From Ignavibacteriota bacterium (lineage in GTDB: Bacteria > Bacteroidota > Ignavibacteria > UBA10030), in the NCBI GenBank assembly GCA_003142475.1, contig PLMK01000035.1, positions 1 to 37,281 of the forward strand: 37,281 nucleotides of DNA, given 5' to 3'. This document shows positions 17,353 through 26,261 of this stretch, piece by piece (position 1 is the first letter of the stretch; every line of letters begins with the position of its first letter). The notes under the pieces are model-generated. The model saw nothing but the letters and a program-made list of their open reading frames with translations. It was not told the DNA's origin and searched no databases. The position numbers and the translations under genes are program-made.

Positions 17353-17416
17353 ATTGTTTGATACTCGTTATTATTTATTAGTAATTTGTTATTATTCATT
17401 TATCACTGTTCATTAT
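17353..17416 (-). repeat. AT-rich degenerate short repeats before glyQS
   Basis: The 64-base spacer is made of degenerate copies of units such as TGAATAAT, TGAACAGTGA and TTACTAATAA. No hairpin terminator or clear promoter is seen in it. Similar low-complexity spacers lie at 8396-8466 and 36875-36924. Confidence 0.35.
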
Positions 17417-18481
17417 TCACACTACTTCAATTCTGCTTTGGTCACCTATCATAAAACGATGGACGCGCGGCTTACCGGCTGCTTCCACGATTTCCACATC
17501 GTTGCCAAGTATGCTGCCCTCGATGCGAATGCCGACGTTAATTACTTTGCAATCCCGAAGAACAATACTGTATTCTATTTCACTGTCTTTTATTTCCGTT
17601 CGGTCGCCGATAGAAGTAAACGGACCAATGTAACTGTCTTTGATAATGCAATTCTTTCCGATGATAACCGGTCCACGAATTTTACTTTTAATAATGCGTG
17701 CACCCTTCTCAATCACTACACGCCCCGCAACATCAGACTGTTCATCAACCTCGCCAGCGATGTACGGCTTGATATTATCAAGAATCAACCGGTTCGCTTC
17801 CAGCAAGTCCGTCGGCTTTCCCGTGTCTTTCCACCAGCCGGTGATTTCTGTATATCCGACCTTGAAGCCGCGTTTGATCAATAATGAATGTGCATCAGAG
17901 ATTTCTAATTCACCGCGAGCACTCGGCTTTAAACTTTTCACTGCATCAAAAATGTTATGATCGTATAAATAAATTCCTGCTACAGCATAATTGCTCTTCG
18001 GTTTCTTTGGTTTTTCTTCCACACGAATAATTTTTCCATTGCGAATTTCCGGCACACCGAAACGTTCTGGGTCTTTAACTTTCGACAATGTCAGATAACA
18101 ATTGCATTTGCTTTTCTCAAACTCTTCAACGAATTTTTTTACACCGCCAACAAGCATATTATCACCGAGATAAAAAATAAATTTGTCGCCTGCAATAAAC
18201 TTTTCAGCTAACTGCACTACTTGCGCAAGTCCTCCCGGAACTGTTTGCGGGATGTACGTGATTTTCACTCCCCACTTCGATCCATTGCCGATATAGTTCG
18301 GTACTTCCTGGCTATCCGCATTATGTACAATACCAATTTCTTTGATGCCTGCCTCCGCCGCTGCTTCGATGGCATAATAGAGAATTGGTTTATTCGCAAT
18401 CGGAATGAGATGCTTATTTTGCGTGTGTGTAATAGGACGCAGTCGAGTTCCGCGTCCGCCGCTGGCAATGAGTGCTTTCAA
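17417..18481 (-). CDS. rmlA: Glucose-1-phosphate thymidylyltransferase, long form
   Basis: Makes dTDP-glucose from glucose 1-phosphate and dTTP, the entry to dTDP-sugars such as dTDP-rhamnose. The N-terminal nucleotidyltransferase domain has GGRGTRLRP (8-16), NKHLIPIANKP and the LGDN metal motif (105-108). A C-terminal left-handed beta-helix (about 245-345) makes it the long RmlA type (StrD-like, about 355 residues). No rmlBCD are adjacent, so another NDP-sugar product is possible. The start is TTG at 18479-18481 with AAAGGA six bases upstream. Confidence 0.9.
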   Translation of the reverse strand: MKALIASGGRGTRLRPITHTQNKHLIPIANKPILYYAIEAAAEAGIKEIGIVHNADSQEVPNYIGNGSKWGVKITYIPQTVPGGLAQVVQLAEKFIAGDKFIFYLGDNMLVGGVKKFVEEFEKSKCNCYLTLSKVKDPERFGVPEIRNGKIIRVEEKPKKPKSNYAVAGIYLYDHNIFDAVKSLKPSARGELEISDAHSLLIKRGFKVGYTEITGWWKDTGKPTDLLEANRLILDNIKPYIAGEVDEQSDVAGRVVIEKGARIIKSKIRGPVIIGKNCIIKDSYIGPFTSIGDRTEIKDSEIEYSIVLRDCKVINVGIRIEGSILGNDVEIVEAAGKPRVHRFMIGDQSRIEVV

Positions 18482-18571
18482 TGATTTTCCTTTACTTTGT
18501 TACTCAAAGATATTCTGTCACTAGTCAGCTTGTTCTTCTGAAGCGTTTATTATTCATAAAACACAGAGTAG

Positions 18572-19462
18572 TTACGATTTAAGGATTTGCCGAATCTGTT
18601 TTGCATCTTTTGTCTTTATCGACTTTCGCATCACTGCTATCTTTAGTGCCTGCAATCCGATTTGCTGATATAATAAAGATAGCGATTTATCGACCTTCCG
18701 AAGTTTATACAAATGCTTTTTAATTATAGAAAAACTTCCGCGTGCAATGGGTCCAGTGAGTGCTATTTTGGGCGTCAACTGGAAAGCGTTTTCTATACTC
18801 GTTTTTACCAATGGTTTAAAATGTGAAAGCTTTATGCCTCCGCCAATGCGTTTTGTTAATTCTTCGACTACTCCAAATAACGCTATTGAATAGTTGGAAG
18901 CAAATACACACGCTATATGATACAAAATTTTTTCTTCTTTTGGAATCCGAACTAATTTTCCGCATAAATCTTTTACAAGTTGACGCGCTAATGGGAGTGA
19001 TGTCTTGTTCCCTTCAAACCCATAAACAGCATTTTTCATCTGCGCTATCTGATAGTCAAGAGTTGATGCTTTCGAAAAAGATTGTATGGGATGAAGAGAA
19101 AATGTCATTGCCCCTTTCATGTACAACGGTATTAAAGCATTGCTCGTGAGTGAACCGGAGGTATGGAAGACGGCAAGCTTTGAGAAGTTGAGAGATGGGT
19201 GTTTTATTATCTCTTCCGCAATTCCTAGAACTTCTTCCTCCGGTACTGCAATAAGAATAATTTGAGTGGCAGGATGAATGTCGGAAAGAGAGTCTGAATA
19301 CTTTTTGCATCCAACAACACGCGCAAGCTTCCTCGCAGAATTTTTCTTTTGACTAATAACGGAAACGATACGATAACCTGCACGATAAAACAGCATTGCA
19401 AGTGTCGATCCAACCTTGCCTGCACCAACAATACTGATTGTGTACCGGTTCTTATATCGCAT
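18572..19462 (-). CDS. Rossmann-like and DUF2520 domain protein
   Basis: A 296-residue predicted NAD(P)-dependent dehydrogenase-like protein. The N-terminal dinucleotide loop is VGAGKVGSTLA (about 13-23), followed by LIAVPEEEV and FHTSGSL. A helical C-terminal DUF2520 domain holds SLHPIQSF and the FASNYSIAL segment. The fold resembles ketopantoate reductase and 6-phosphogluconate dehydrogenase relatives, but no substrate is established. It is the last gene of a tight three-gene set, 8 bases after the MEMO-like gene. Confidence 0.88.
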   Translation of the reverse strand: MRYKNRYTISIVGAGKVGSTLAMLFYRAGYRIVSVISQKKNSARKLARVVGCKKYSDSLSDIHPATQIILIAVPEEEVLGIAEEIIKHPSLNFSKLAVFHTSGSLTSNALIPLYMKGAMTFSLHPIQSFSKASTLDYQIAQMKNAVYGFEGNKTSLPLARQLVKDLCGKLVRIPKEEKILYHIACVFASNYSIALFGVVEELTKRIGGGIKLSHFKPLVKTSIENAFQLTPKIALTGPIARGSFSIIKKHLYKLRKVDKSLSLLYQQIGLQALKIAVMRKSIKTKDAKQIRQILKS

Positions 19463-19470
19463 TCAATTCT

Positions 19471-20298
19471 CTAAACAAATGCAGCGGCAAGATATCCGAC
19501 AACGCCGCTTTTGTCACCGGTGATATCACCGGAATTGCAGTAATAGAGAATCTCTGCTTTGTTTGCCCCAAGTTGTCGCGCTGCATTCATGACTGCGGCA
19601 ATCGGTCCGCCGCCGCAAGCTTCAAATGAACGTTCTTCTATTTTATTGGTAAACGTTTCCGAATTGAATTTCTCAAGTTCGCTTATTACCTGGTTATCGA
19701 GTATCACCGCTTCATCGTACGGATGATAATGCGAAAGATCGCTGCTCGCAACAAGCAGGATATTGCGATTCGCTGCAACCCGCACAATCGCTTCGGCAAG
19801 CTCATTACATAACTGTCGTCGTTGATCTCCAATAATTATCGGCACAAAAGAAAAATCACCAAGCACGGTTTGCAAAAACGGCAATTGAACTTCAATCGAA
19901 TGTTCTGAACGATGTCCTCTATCTGACAATATGATTGCAGTTTGTTCTTTTAATAATTCTTCTCTTATTTCCTTGTTAATTGGAATTTCGCCCAGTGGTG
20001 TCTCATATGCATCTCCAGGATAAATTGAAACGCCATCAAAATATTCACGATGACTCGGCCCCACAACAATAACACAATCGTAATTGCTTCCTTGAATCAT
20101 TTTATAAGCGTGCGCCGCTGCTAATCCAGAATAGACATATCCCGCATGAGGCGATACCAGTGCCCGTACTGTGCCTTTGAGTTTTGGAACTCGAGCAATT
20201 TTTAAGTATTGATCAATATTCTCTCGTAGAATATCCGGCGAGATTTCATAAAATAGTCCGGCAGCCGTTGGCGGACGAACTGTAAATTTCTTACCCAT
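19471..20298 (-). CDS. amrB: AmmeMemoRadiSam system protein B (MEMO1 homologue)
   Basis: A MEMO1-family protein of 275 residues with a fold like extradiol dioxygenases. Candidate iron ligands are conserved: His51 (SPHAGYVYSG), His83 (GPSHREY) and Cys228 (ACGGGPI), equivalent to His49, His81 and Cys244 of human MEMO1. EHSIEVQLPFL (132-142) and SSDLSHYH (184-191) are also present. It is separated by 5 bases from the AMMECR1 gene and 8 from DUF2520. The radical SAM partner that gives the system its name is not in the window. Confidence 0.95.
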   Translation of the reverse strand: MGKKFTVRPPTAAGLFYEISPDILRENIDQYLKIARVPKLKGTVRALVSPHAGYVYSGLAAAHAYKMIQGSNYDCVIVVGPSHREYFDGVSIYPGDAYETPLGEIPINKEIREELLKEQTAIILSDRGHRSEHSIEVQLPFLQTVLGDFSFVPIIIGDQRRQLCNELAEAIVRVAANRNILLVASSDLSHYHPYDEAVILDNQVISELEKFNSETFTNKIEERSFEACGGGPIAAVMNAARQLGANKAEILYYCNSGDITGDKSGVVGYLAAAFV

Positions 20299-20303
20299 CA
20301 GTA

Positions 20304-20885
20304 TTATTTCTCCTCTGTTGCAAACTCAGATTCTTCAAATTTTTCAACTGTAAATGTGAAGAGTTTTATTTCTTCTTGTTTCCATGCATCGGACGGCAAA
20401 CCAGCTTTTAATGCGACTTGCTTCAGAAATTGTTTGCTATCCCAATTATATTCCGTTGCCACTTGCGGCAGCAGCAATCCGCGCCGATATCCCGCATCGA
20501 TTACAAGGCCATGCTTACCGATTTCAATTTTTTCAACATCATGCAATTCCGAAAGCGGCGAAAGAACTGATATCTCAATTGTAATTTTCTCTAATTCAGT
20601 CAGTGTAATCGGCATAAACCGCGGATCTTCCATCGCAGCTTTCACTGCTACATCCTGTGTCGCGCGAGCAAGCGGAAATAGCGGTTCAACATAACCGATG
20701 CAGCCGCGCAAATCTTCGCCAATTCGCAGCGTTACGAAAACGCCAGAGCGGCGATTCAACGCTTCGCTTTGAAACTTGAGCGATGGTTGTGCTTTGCTTT
20801 CAAGCGTGGAAACAATTGCGGAACGGGCTATCTTTAACAGCGTACATTTTTCTTCGTTTGTCAAGTCCATCGAAATTGCCTTCAT
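20304..20885 (-). CDS. amrA: AmmeMemoRadiSam system protein A (AMMECR1 homologue)
   Basis: An AMMECR1-domain protein. Diagnostic blocks are SGVFVTLRIGEDLRGCIGYVEP-type sequence in the middle, AAMEDPRFMPIT, and the IEISVLSPL strand, followed by GLVIDAGYRRGLLLPQVA. The biochemical role of the family is unknown. The frame opens at 20924, but the promoter boxes at 20904-20932 overlap that, so I start at ATG 20883-20885, just after AAGGAG; ATG 20868-20870 is an equally plausible alternative with better ribosome-site spacing. Confidence 0.93.
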   Translation of the reverse strand: MKAISMDLTNEEKCTLLKIARSAIVSTLESKAQPSLKFQSEALNRRSGVFVTLRIGEDLRGCIGYVEPLFPLARATQDVAVKAAMEDPRFMPITLTELEKITIEISVLSPLSELHDVEKIEIGKHGLVIDAGYRRGLLLPQVATEYNWDSKQFLKQVALKAGLPSDAWKQEEIKLFTFTVEKFEESEFATEEK

Positions 20886-20903
20886 CTCTCCTTTTACAAT
20901 ACA

Positions 20904-20932
20904 AAGGTATGAAGGCGGAGGCAAACATTCAA
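20904..20932 (-). promoter_or_regulatory. Possible promoter of the amrA-amrB-DUF2520 operon
   Basis: Reading leftwards, TTGAAT (20927-20932), 17 bases, TACCTT (20904-20909). It sits back to back with the candidate glmM promoter in the 127-base divergent gap. Confidence 0.4.
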
Positions 20933-20956
20933 GCTATTCCGAACTTCTTCCCCATC

Positions 20957-20985
20957 TTGCTTCTCCCTACCTTTCTGTGTAGATT
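20957..20985 (+). promoter_or_regulatory. Possible promoter of glmM
   Basis: TTGCTT (20957-20962), 17 bases, TAGATT (20980-20985). It predicts a start near 20992 and a leader of about 20 bases with AAAGGG before the ATG. Confidence 0.45.
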
Positions 20986-21012
20986 ATCGCTGAAAAATAA
21001 AGGGATTTACGC

Positions 21013-22395
21013 ATGGCATTGATGGTAAGTATTTCTGGAATTCGCGGTGTAGTTGGCGAGACTTTGACTCCCGAAACAATTGTTAAATACGCATCGGCAT
21101 ATGCTGAGTTCTGCAATCGCGGTCATATCGTAATTGGCAGAGATGGCCGCAATACAGGTAAAAATGTTTTAGATATTGTCGTTTCCACACTGCGTCAAAT
21201 GGGCTGTAATGTTACCGATTTAGGAATCTGTCCGACACCGACAGTCGCACTTGCTGTCGAGAAGCTAAAAGCCGCAGGTGGCATTTCAATTACTGCAAGT
21301 CATAATCCTATGATGTGGAATGGATTGAAATTCTTTGCGTCCACCGGATTGTTTTTAGATGCAGATGAAAATCGGACGTTCTGGCGTCTTACCGAACATC
21401 CCGCAAAATATGTTCCGTGGAATAAGCAAGGCAAATACGAACTTGATGAAGCTTTTTTAGATGAACATATACGTCAAGTACTTTCGCTTTCCTATATCGA
21501 TACTGGAAAGATTCGCGCTCGCAAATTTAAAGTTGTGCTGGATTGTGTTAATTCGGCGGGTGGAATTATTGTTCCGCGTTTGCTGGAAAAACTTGGCTGT
21601 GAAGTGACACCACTTCATTGTGAAGTGACTGGTATTTTTGGTCACACGCCCGAACCAATCCCGGAAAACCTTACCGCACTTTGTGCAAAGGTTCGTGAAG
21701 TAAAAGCAGATATCGGAATTGCAGTCGATCCGGACGTTGACCGTCTTGTTCTCATCAACGAGAAAGGCGAACCATTTGTTGAAGAATATACAATTGCAAC
21801 GTGCGTAAAGTTCGTTCTAGCAAAAGTTCAAAAAGAATCTCACATGTCACCGCTAATTACCCAAGATTCCCTCAAAGTCGTCGTCAACCTTTCCACTACA
21901 CGAGCGGTAGAAGATATTGCTAAACAATACAAGGCAATAACACTTCGCACTCCAGTCGGCGAAATTAATGTTGCAAAAAAGATGAAGGAAGTCGGAGCGA
22001 TTATTGGCGGTGAAGGAAGCGGCGGTGTCATTCTCCCGAAAGTTCACCTTGGCCGCGATGCCATTGTCGGTATCGGACTTGTTCTCCAGTATCTGATGGA
22101 GTTCGGCGGGACTATGTCTGAACTAAAAGCTACGCTTCCTCAATATTTAATTACAAAAGGAAAAATAGAACTCGGTAACTTGAACGCTGATGCAATTCTG
22201 AAGCGCCTTCAAGAGAAATTCTCTTCGACTGGTATCATTAACACCGATGATGGATTGAAAATTGATTTTCCGGAAGCATGGGTGCATCTTCGGAAATCAA
22301 ATACCGAACCAATTATTCGCATCATCGCAGAAGCGCACACAAAAACTGAAGCGGACGAACTCGTGAAAAAGTTTACTGCGGAGATTCTAGCATAA
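21013..22395 (+). CDS. glmM: Phosphoglucosamine mutase (alpha-D-phosphohexomutase family)
   Basis: Converts glucosamine 6-phosphate to glucosamine 1-phosphate for UDP-GlcNAc and peptidoglycan. The 460-residue phosphohexomutase shows all four active-site loops: the phosphoserine loop TASHNP (94-99, Ser96), the metal loop DPDVDRL (239-245), the sugar loop GEGSGG (333-338) and the phosphate loop RKSNTEPIIR near residue 425. Specificity for glucosamine is inferred from the Bacteroidota/archaeal GlmM-like sequence and the GlmU-like gene at 9855-11132; phosphomannomutase or phosphoglucomutase activity is the alternative. Confidence 0.88.
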   Translation: MALMVSISGIRGVVGETLTPETIVKYASAYAEFCNRGHIVIGRDGRNTGKNVLDIVVSTLRQMGCNVTDLGICPTPTVALAVEKLKAAGGISITASHNPMMWNGLKFFASTGLFLDADENRTFWRLTEHPAKYVPWNKQGKYELDEAFLDEHIRQVLSLSYIDTGKIRARKFKVVLDCVNSAGGIIVPRLLEKLGCEVTPLHCEVTGIFGHTPEPIPENLTALCAKVREVKADIGIAVDPDVDRLVLINEKGEPFVEEYTIATCVKFVLAKVQKESHMSPLITQDSLKVVVNLSTTRAVEDIAKQYKAITLRTPVGEINVAKKMKEVGAIIGGEGSGGVILPKVHLGRDAIVGIGLVLQYLMEFGGTMSELKATLPQYLITKGKIELGNLNADAILKRLQEKFSSTGIINTDDGLKIDFPEAWVHLRKSNTEPIIRIIAEAHTKTEADELVKKFTAEILA

Positions 22396-22492
22396 TCAGG
22401 TATAGTATTCTTCTTGGGATTCATACTAAATTAGGGTTGTATATTCCACTATCAAAAAGACATATTAGATAGTTACAAATCTTTTTTTGAAT

Positions 22493-23587
22493 ATGATAAA
22501 TGTTCACGAACTTCTCCGGCTTTCTTCCGTGCCGCGCATCGGTCCACAGAAAATTCGCGCCCTCATCGCACACTTCAAAACACCTGATGATGTTTTCCAC
22601 GCTTCTGCACGTGAGTTGATGACCGTTCCCGGAATAGATAAAAAACTTGCTTCCAACATTCTTCATCATACCACCGAAGAAAAGTTTGCCGATGAGCAAT
22701 TGAAGAGATTGAACAAACTCGGTGGTAGAATCATAACGTTGTGGGATAAAGAATATCCTGATCTCCTTCGTAAAATTTATGATCCACCTGCGTTCCTTTT
22801 TATTCTTGGAAAATTTAGGGAAGCTGATGCACGTTCTCTCGCACTTGTCGGCACTCGTCATCCAACTCCATATGGTCATTCGGTTGCAGAAAGTCTAACC
22901 CGTGACCTTGCTCAACATTCTATTACTATCATCAGCGGATTAGCGCGTGGAGTTGATACAATCGTGCATTCAACGGCACTGAAATGCGGAACCCGAACCA
23001 TTGCCGTCATTGGCTCCGGTTTAGACGTTCCATATCCTCCTGAAAATAAAAAATTGATGGAACATATTGCCGAAGAAGGCGCGGTCATTTCAGAATTTCC
23101 GATGGGCACAAAACCCGATGCACCAAACTTTCCGCGGCGCAATCGTATTATCAGCGGACTTTCACTCGGCACCATCGTTGTTGAGTCTGCTGAAGATGGT
23201 GGTGCATTGATTACTGCATCAACAGCGCTTGATCAAGACCGCGAAGTCTTTGCGGTACCGGGCAATATCACAGAGAAACGTAGCAACGGACCGAACAAAC
23301 TAATCCGCGAAGGACGTGCCAAACTTATTACAAACGCTCAAGATATTTTCGATGAGCTGGCATCCCAGCTCCATCTTTCATTTGATCAGAACGATATTAA
23401 TTTAAATATCGATTTAACACCAACCGAACAATTACTATTTCAATTTCTTTCCGACGATCCAATTCATATTGACACACTTTCTGAAAAAACCGAAATATCC
23501 ACATCCGACGCATTGGTCACGTTGCTCTCATTAGAATTCAAAGGTATTGTTCGCCAACTTCCGGGCAAGTCGTTCGTCCGGGCATAA
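22493..23587 (+). CDS. dprA: DNA-processing protein DprA
   Basis: DprA binds incoming single-stranded DNA during transformation and loads RecA; it is also present in many non-competent bacteria. The 364-residue protein has an N-terminal helix-hairpin-helix/SAM-like region (VPRIGPQKIRAL and VPGIDKKLA), the Rossmann-like DprA core with LVGTRHPTPYG, SGLARGVDT, GSGLDVPYPPEN and FPRRNRIISGLS, and a C-terminal winged-helix domain (about 305-360). I chose ATG 22493; a TTG lies two codons upstream. No convincing ribosome-binding site is visible. Confidence 0.95.
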   Translation: MINVHELLRLSSVPRIGPQKIRALIAHFKTPDDVFHASARELMTVPGIDKKLASNILHHTTEEKFADEQLKRLNKLGGRIITLWDKEYPDLLRKIYDPPAFLFILGKFREADARSLALVGTRHPTPYGHSVAESLTRDLAQHSITIISGLARGVDTIVHSTALKCGTRTIAVIGSGLDVPYPPENKKLMEHIAEEGAVISEFPMGTKPDAPNFPRRNRIISGLSLGTIVVESAEDGGALITASTALDQDREVFAVPGNITEKRSNGPNKLIREGRAKLITNAQDIFDELASQLHLSFDQNDINLNIDLTPTEQLLFQFLSDDPIHIDTLSEKTEISTSDALVTLLSLEFKGIVRQLPGKSFVRA

Positions 23588-23606
23588 GGTGCATTCCTTT
23601 TCTCTC

Positions 23607-23636
23607 TTGTGATTTTTCACTATACTACATTATATT
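23607..23636 (+). promoter_or_regulatory. Possible promoter of the DUF3109-rpoN-hslVU operon
   Basis: TTGTGA (23607-23612), 18 bases, TATATT (23631-23636). The predicted start near 23643 supports the ATG at 23650 over the upstream TTG at 23635. Confidence 0.4.
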
Positions 23637-23649
23637 GAATGAGAGAAAA

Positions 23650-24228
23650 ATGCTAGAGATTAAACAACCAATCATAGACGATGCTATCCCGCGAATTAAG
23701 TTTGCATGCGACCTTTCCGCGTGTAAAGGGGCTTGCTGCACACTTGCCGGCGGCACAGGCGCACCTCTGTTAGATAATGAAATTGAACAAATAGAACATG
23801 CATTCCCAATCATCAAGTCTTCACTTTCGAAAGAACATCTTGAATCCATTGCGCAATTCGGACTTTATGAGGGTAGACCCGGCTCTTACACGACGATGTG
23901 CTACAACAATCAGGCATGCGTTTTTGTATTGTTCGAAAATGGAATGGCGCGATGTGCATTCGAGAAAGCATTTGGAGAAGGTAAATTGAAATGGAAGAAA
24001 CCAATTTCCTGCCATCTCTTTCCTATTCGAATAAGTCGTGGTGTACCAGAACGATTGCGTTACGAGCGAATTACTGAATGCAATTCTGCATTAAATCGCG
24101 GAGAGAATGAAAAGATATTTTTAAGTTACTTCCTGAAGGAACCGCTCATACGTGCTTTTGGTTTAATATGGTATGCGGAATTTCAACTCACGTGCGATCG
24201 GGAACGTAAAGACCATGAGCATGTATAA
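23650..24228 (+). CDS. DUF3109 family cysteine-rich protein
   Basis: A 192-residue soluble protein with ten cysteines. The N-terminal motif CDLSACKGACC (Cys20, 25, 29, 30) followed by GAPL, and the later KPISCHLFPIR (Cys121), are typical of DUF3109, a relative of the YkgJ-type zinc/iron-chelate family. A bound metal or iron-sulfur cluster is likely but not established. It lies 21 bases before rpoN and probably heads that operon. Biological role unknown. Confidence 0.88.
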   Translation: MLEIKQPIIDDAIPRIKFACDLSACKGACCTLAGGTGAPLLDNEIEQIEHAFPIIKSSLSKEHLESIAQFGLYEGRPGSYTTMCYNNQACVFVLFENGMARCAFEKAFGEGKLKWKKPISCHLFPIRISRGVPERLRYERITECNSALNRGENEKIFLSYFLKEPLIRAFGLIWYAEFQLTCDRERKDHEHV

Positions 24229-24249
24229 GCTTCTATCAAGAACGAAACG

Positions 24250-25695
24250 ATGATCAATCTTTCACAACAACTTCGGCTTGGATTAAAACTCACACCGCAA
24301 CAGGTGCAGTATTTAAAACTTCTCCAGTTACCGACTCTTTCGCTTGAACAACGAATCAAAATGGAACTCGAATTGAATCCTATGCTTGAGTTGAATGAAG
24401 AACAAGAATTATCTCAAGAGCAAGAAGAACGGACCGATGAAGTCGATGATAAATCTGAAGAAGCAGCTGAAGAAATTCAGCCTAAAGACGACTACACGAT
24501 TGAAGACTACATGAACGACGACCTCTCGGGTTTTAAAAGTCCCGAGGCATACAAATCAAATGATGAAGATGATTCTTATGAGTCTCCCCAACAATCGACT
24601 ATTCCACTCTCCGAACGACTTCTCAGCCAGCTTAAGATGTTCTTGAGTGATGACGAAGAGATTTTGATCGGAGAAGAAATTCTTGGCAATGTAGATGAAG
24701 ATGGTTATCTCCGCCGTGATTTGACTTTTATCGTTCAAGACCTCAACTTAAGTTTTGGACTGACCATTACCATTGAAAAAGCAGAAAGTGTTCTTCAGAA
24801 AATACTTTTATTGGATCCCCCAGGCATTGCAGCAAGGAATCTGCAGGAATGTCTTATCGCCCAAATCCATGCTGGAAAGCATGCATCCTCGCTCAAAGAA
24901 TTGGCAATCAGAATCATAAAAGATTATTTTGAAGATTTTAGACTTAAACGTTTTGATAATCTTGAACATAATCTCAACATCAGCCGGGAAACACTAAAGA
25001 AAGTCATAGAGCTGGTTCAACATCTCAACCCGAAACCGGGCGAAGGCGAGTTCTCTGCGCAAGAAAACTACATCACACCTGATTTCATCGTTGAAAAAGA
25101 TAATGGTGATTTCATTATCACACTAAACGATCGAAACATTCCGACATTGCGAATTAACAGCGCCTATAAACAATTAGTAACACCAAAAGGGAAAAAGGTT
25201 TCAGCAGAGACAAAAGATTTCGTGAAGAAGAAATTTGAAGCGGCAAAATGGTTTATCGCCTCTATTCACCAACGACGTGAAACGTTAATGAAAGTGATGA
25301 AAATTATTGTCGAAAGACAGCGGACGTGGTTCGAAGAAGGTGAATCGCTTAAACCTATGATCTACAAAGATATTTCTGAAGTTGTAGGCGTGGACATCTC
25401 TACGATTAGCCGTGTTGTTAATAGTAAATATGTGCAAACAGAATTCGGAGTTCATTCCCTTCGTTTCTTCTTTACTTCCGGACTCGAATCCGAAAACGGC
25501 GAAGACGTTTCCAACCAAGTCGTCAAACAGCGAGTTAAGGATATTATTGAGACAGAGCCACAGCAGGATCCGTTGAACGATGATAAGATTGCCGACATCC
25601 TGAAACAAGAAGGCATTCATATTGCCCGACGCACTGTCGCAAAATACCGTGAACAACTTGGACTTCCCATCGCGCGAATGCGCAGAAAGGTTTGA
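24250..25695 (+). CDS. rpoN: RNA polymerase sigma-54 factor
   Basis: Sigma-54 directs RNA polymerase to -24/-12 promoters and needs AAA+ enhancer-binding activators. The 481-residue protein has the Gln/Leu-rich region I (about 1-50, with LTPQQVQYLKLLQLP), an acidic region II (about 52-115), the core-binding region with DPPGIAARNLQECL, the helix-turn-helix (ISEVVGVDISTISRVVNSKY) and the RpoN box ARRTVAKYRE (459-468). No activator gene is in the window. It is 6 bases from hslV. Confidence 0.98.
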   Translation: MINLSQQLRLGLKLTPQQVQYLKLLQLPTLSLEQRIKMELELNPMLELNEEQELSQEQEERTDEVDDKSEEAAEEIQPKDDYTIEDYMNDDLSGFKSPEAYKSNDEDDSYESPQQSTIPLSERLLSQLKMFLSDDEEILIGEEILGNVDEDGYLRRDLTFIVQDLNLSFGLTITIEKAESVLQKILLLDPPGIAARNLQECLIAQIHAGKHASSLKELAIRIIKDYFEDFRLKRFDNLEHNLNISRETLKKVIELVQHLNPKPGEGEFSAQENYITPDFIVEKDNGDFIITLNDRNIPTLRINSAYKQLVTPKGKKVSAETKDFVKKKFEAAKWFIASIHQRRETLMKVMKIIVERQRTWFEEGESLKPMIYKDISEVVGVDISTISRVVNSKYVQTEFGVHSLRFFFTSGLESENGEDVSNQVVKQRVKDIIETEPQQDPLNDDKIADILKQEGIHIARRTVAKYREQLGLPIARMRRKV

Positions 25696-25701
25696 TTCAA
25701 T

Positions 25702-26256
25702 ATGGGAAAATCATTCATGGAAGATAAAAATATTCACGCAACCACTATCATCGGACTTCGGCATAATGGACAGGTTGCCATCGGTGGTGATGGTCAGGTA
25801 ACGCTTGGCACTACTGTGATGAAACAAAAAACAAATAAGATACGCAGACTCTATAACGACTCTGTACTTGTGGGATTCGCCGGTTCGGCAGCAGATGCAT
25901 TTAGTTTGTTGGAACGATTTGAAGAAAAACTGGAACAATACCAAGGTCAACTTGCGCGAGCAGCTGTGGAACTTGCCAAGCTATGGCGAACAGATAAATA
26001 TCTCCGTCAACTTGAAGCGTTACTTGCCGTACTCGATAAGGAACACGCGCTTATCATTTCCGGAACTGGAGACGTAATAGAACCTGACGATGGTATAGTT
26101 GCCGTTGGTTCTGGCGGAAGTTATGCGCTGTCAGCGGCGCGAATACTTGTCAAACACACAAAACTAAGCGCGCGAGATATTGTGCAGGAATCTCTCAACG
26201 CCGCATCAGATATTTGCATCTATACAAATAAAAATTTCACTATCGAAGAATTGTAG
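25702..26256 (+). CDS. hslV: ATP-dependent protease subunit HslV
   Basis: Threonine peptidase that forms the proteolytic double ring of HslUV. Alignment to E. coli HslV places the catalytic N-terminal threonine at Thr14 ([11 protein letters not shown]), so a 13-residue propeptide (8 if translation starts at the second ATG, 25717) must be removed. [46 protein letters not shown] and SDICIYTN match the family. It is placed between rpoN and hslU with 6- and 5-base gaps, indicating one operon. Confidence 0.97.
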   Translation: MGKSFMEDKNIHATTIIGLRHNGQVAIGGDGQVTLGTTVMKQKTNKIRRLYNDSVLVGFAGSAADAFSLLERFEEKLEQYQGQLARAAVELAKLWRTDKYLRQLEALLAVLDKEHALIISGTGDVIEPDDGIVAVGSGGSYALSAARILVKHTKLSARDIVQESLNAASDICIYTNKNFTIEEL

Positions 26257-26261
26257 GCACT

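Noticed and set aside
17354-17884. 176-codon open frame on the plus strand
   Set aside because: Antisense to the conserved rmlA gene; its composition mirrors that gene's codons and it has no recognisable protein features.
22421-22879. 152-codon open frame opposite dprA
   Set aside because: Overlaps conserved dprA coding sequence; shadow frame.
23164-23180. CGGCACC-N4-TTG resembling a -24/-12 sigma-54 promoter
   Set aside because: Lies inside dprA coding sequence, imperfect -12 part, and no downstream gene in position.
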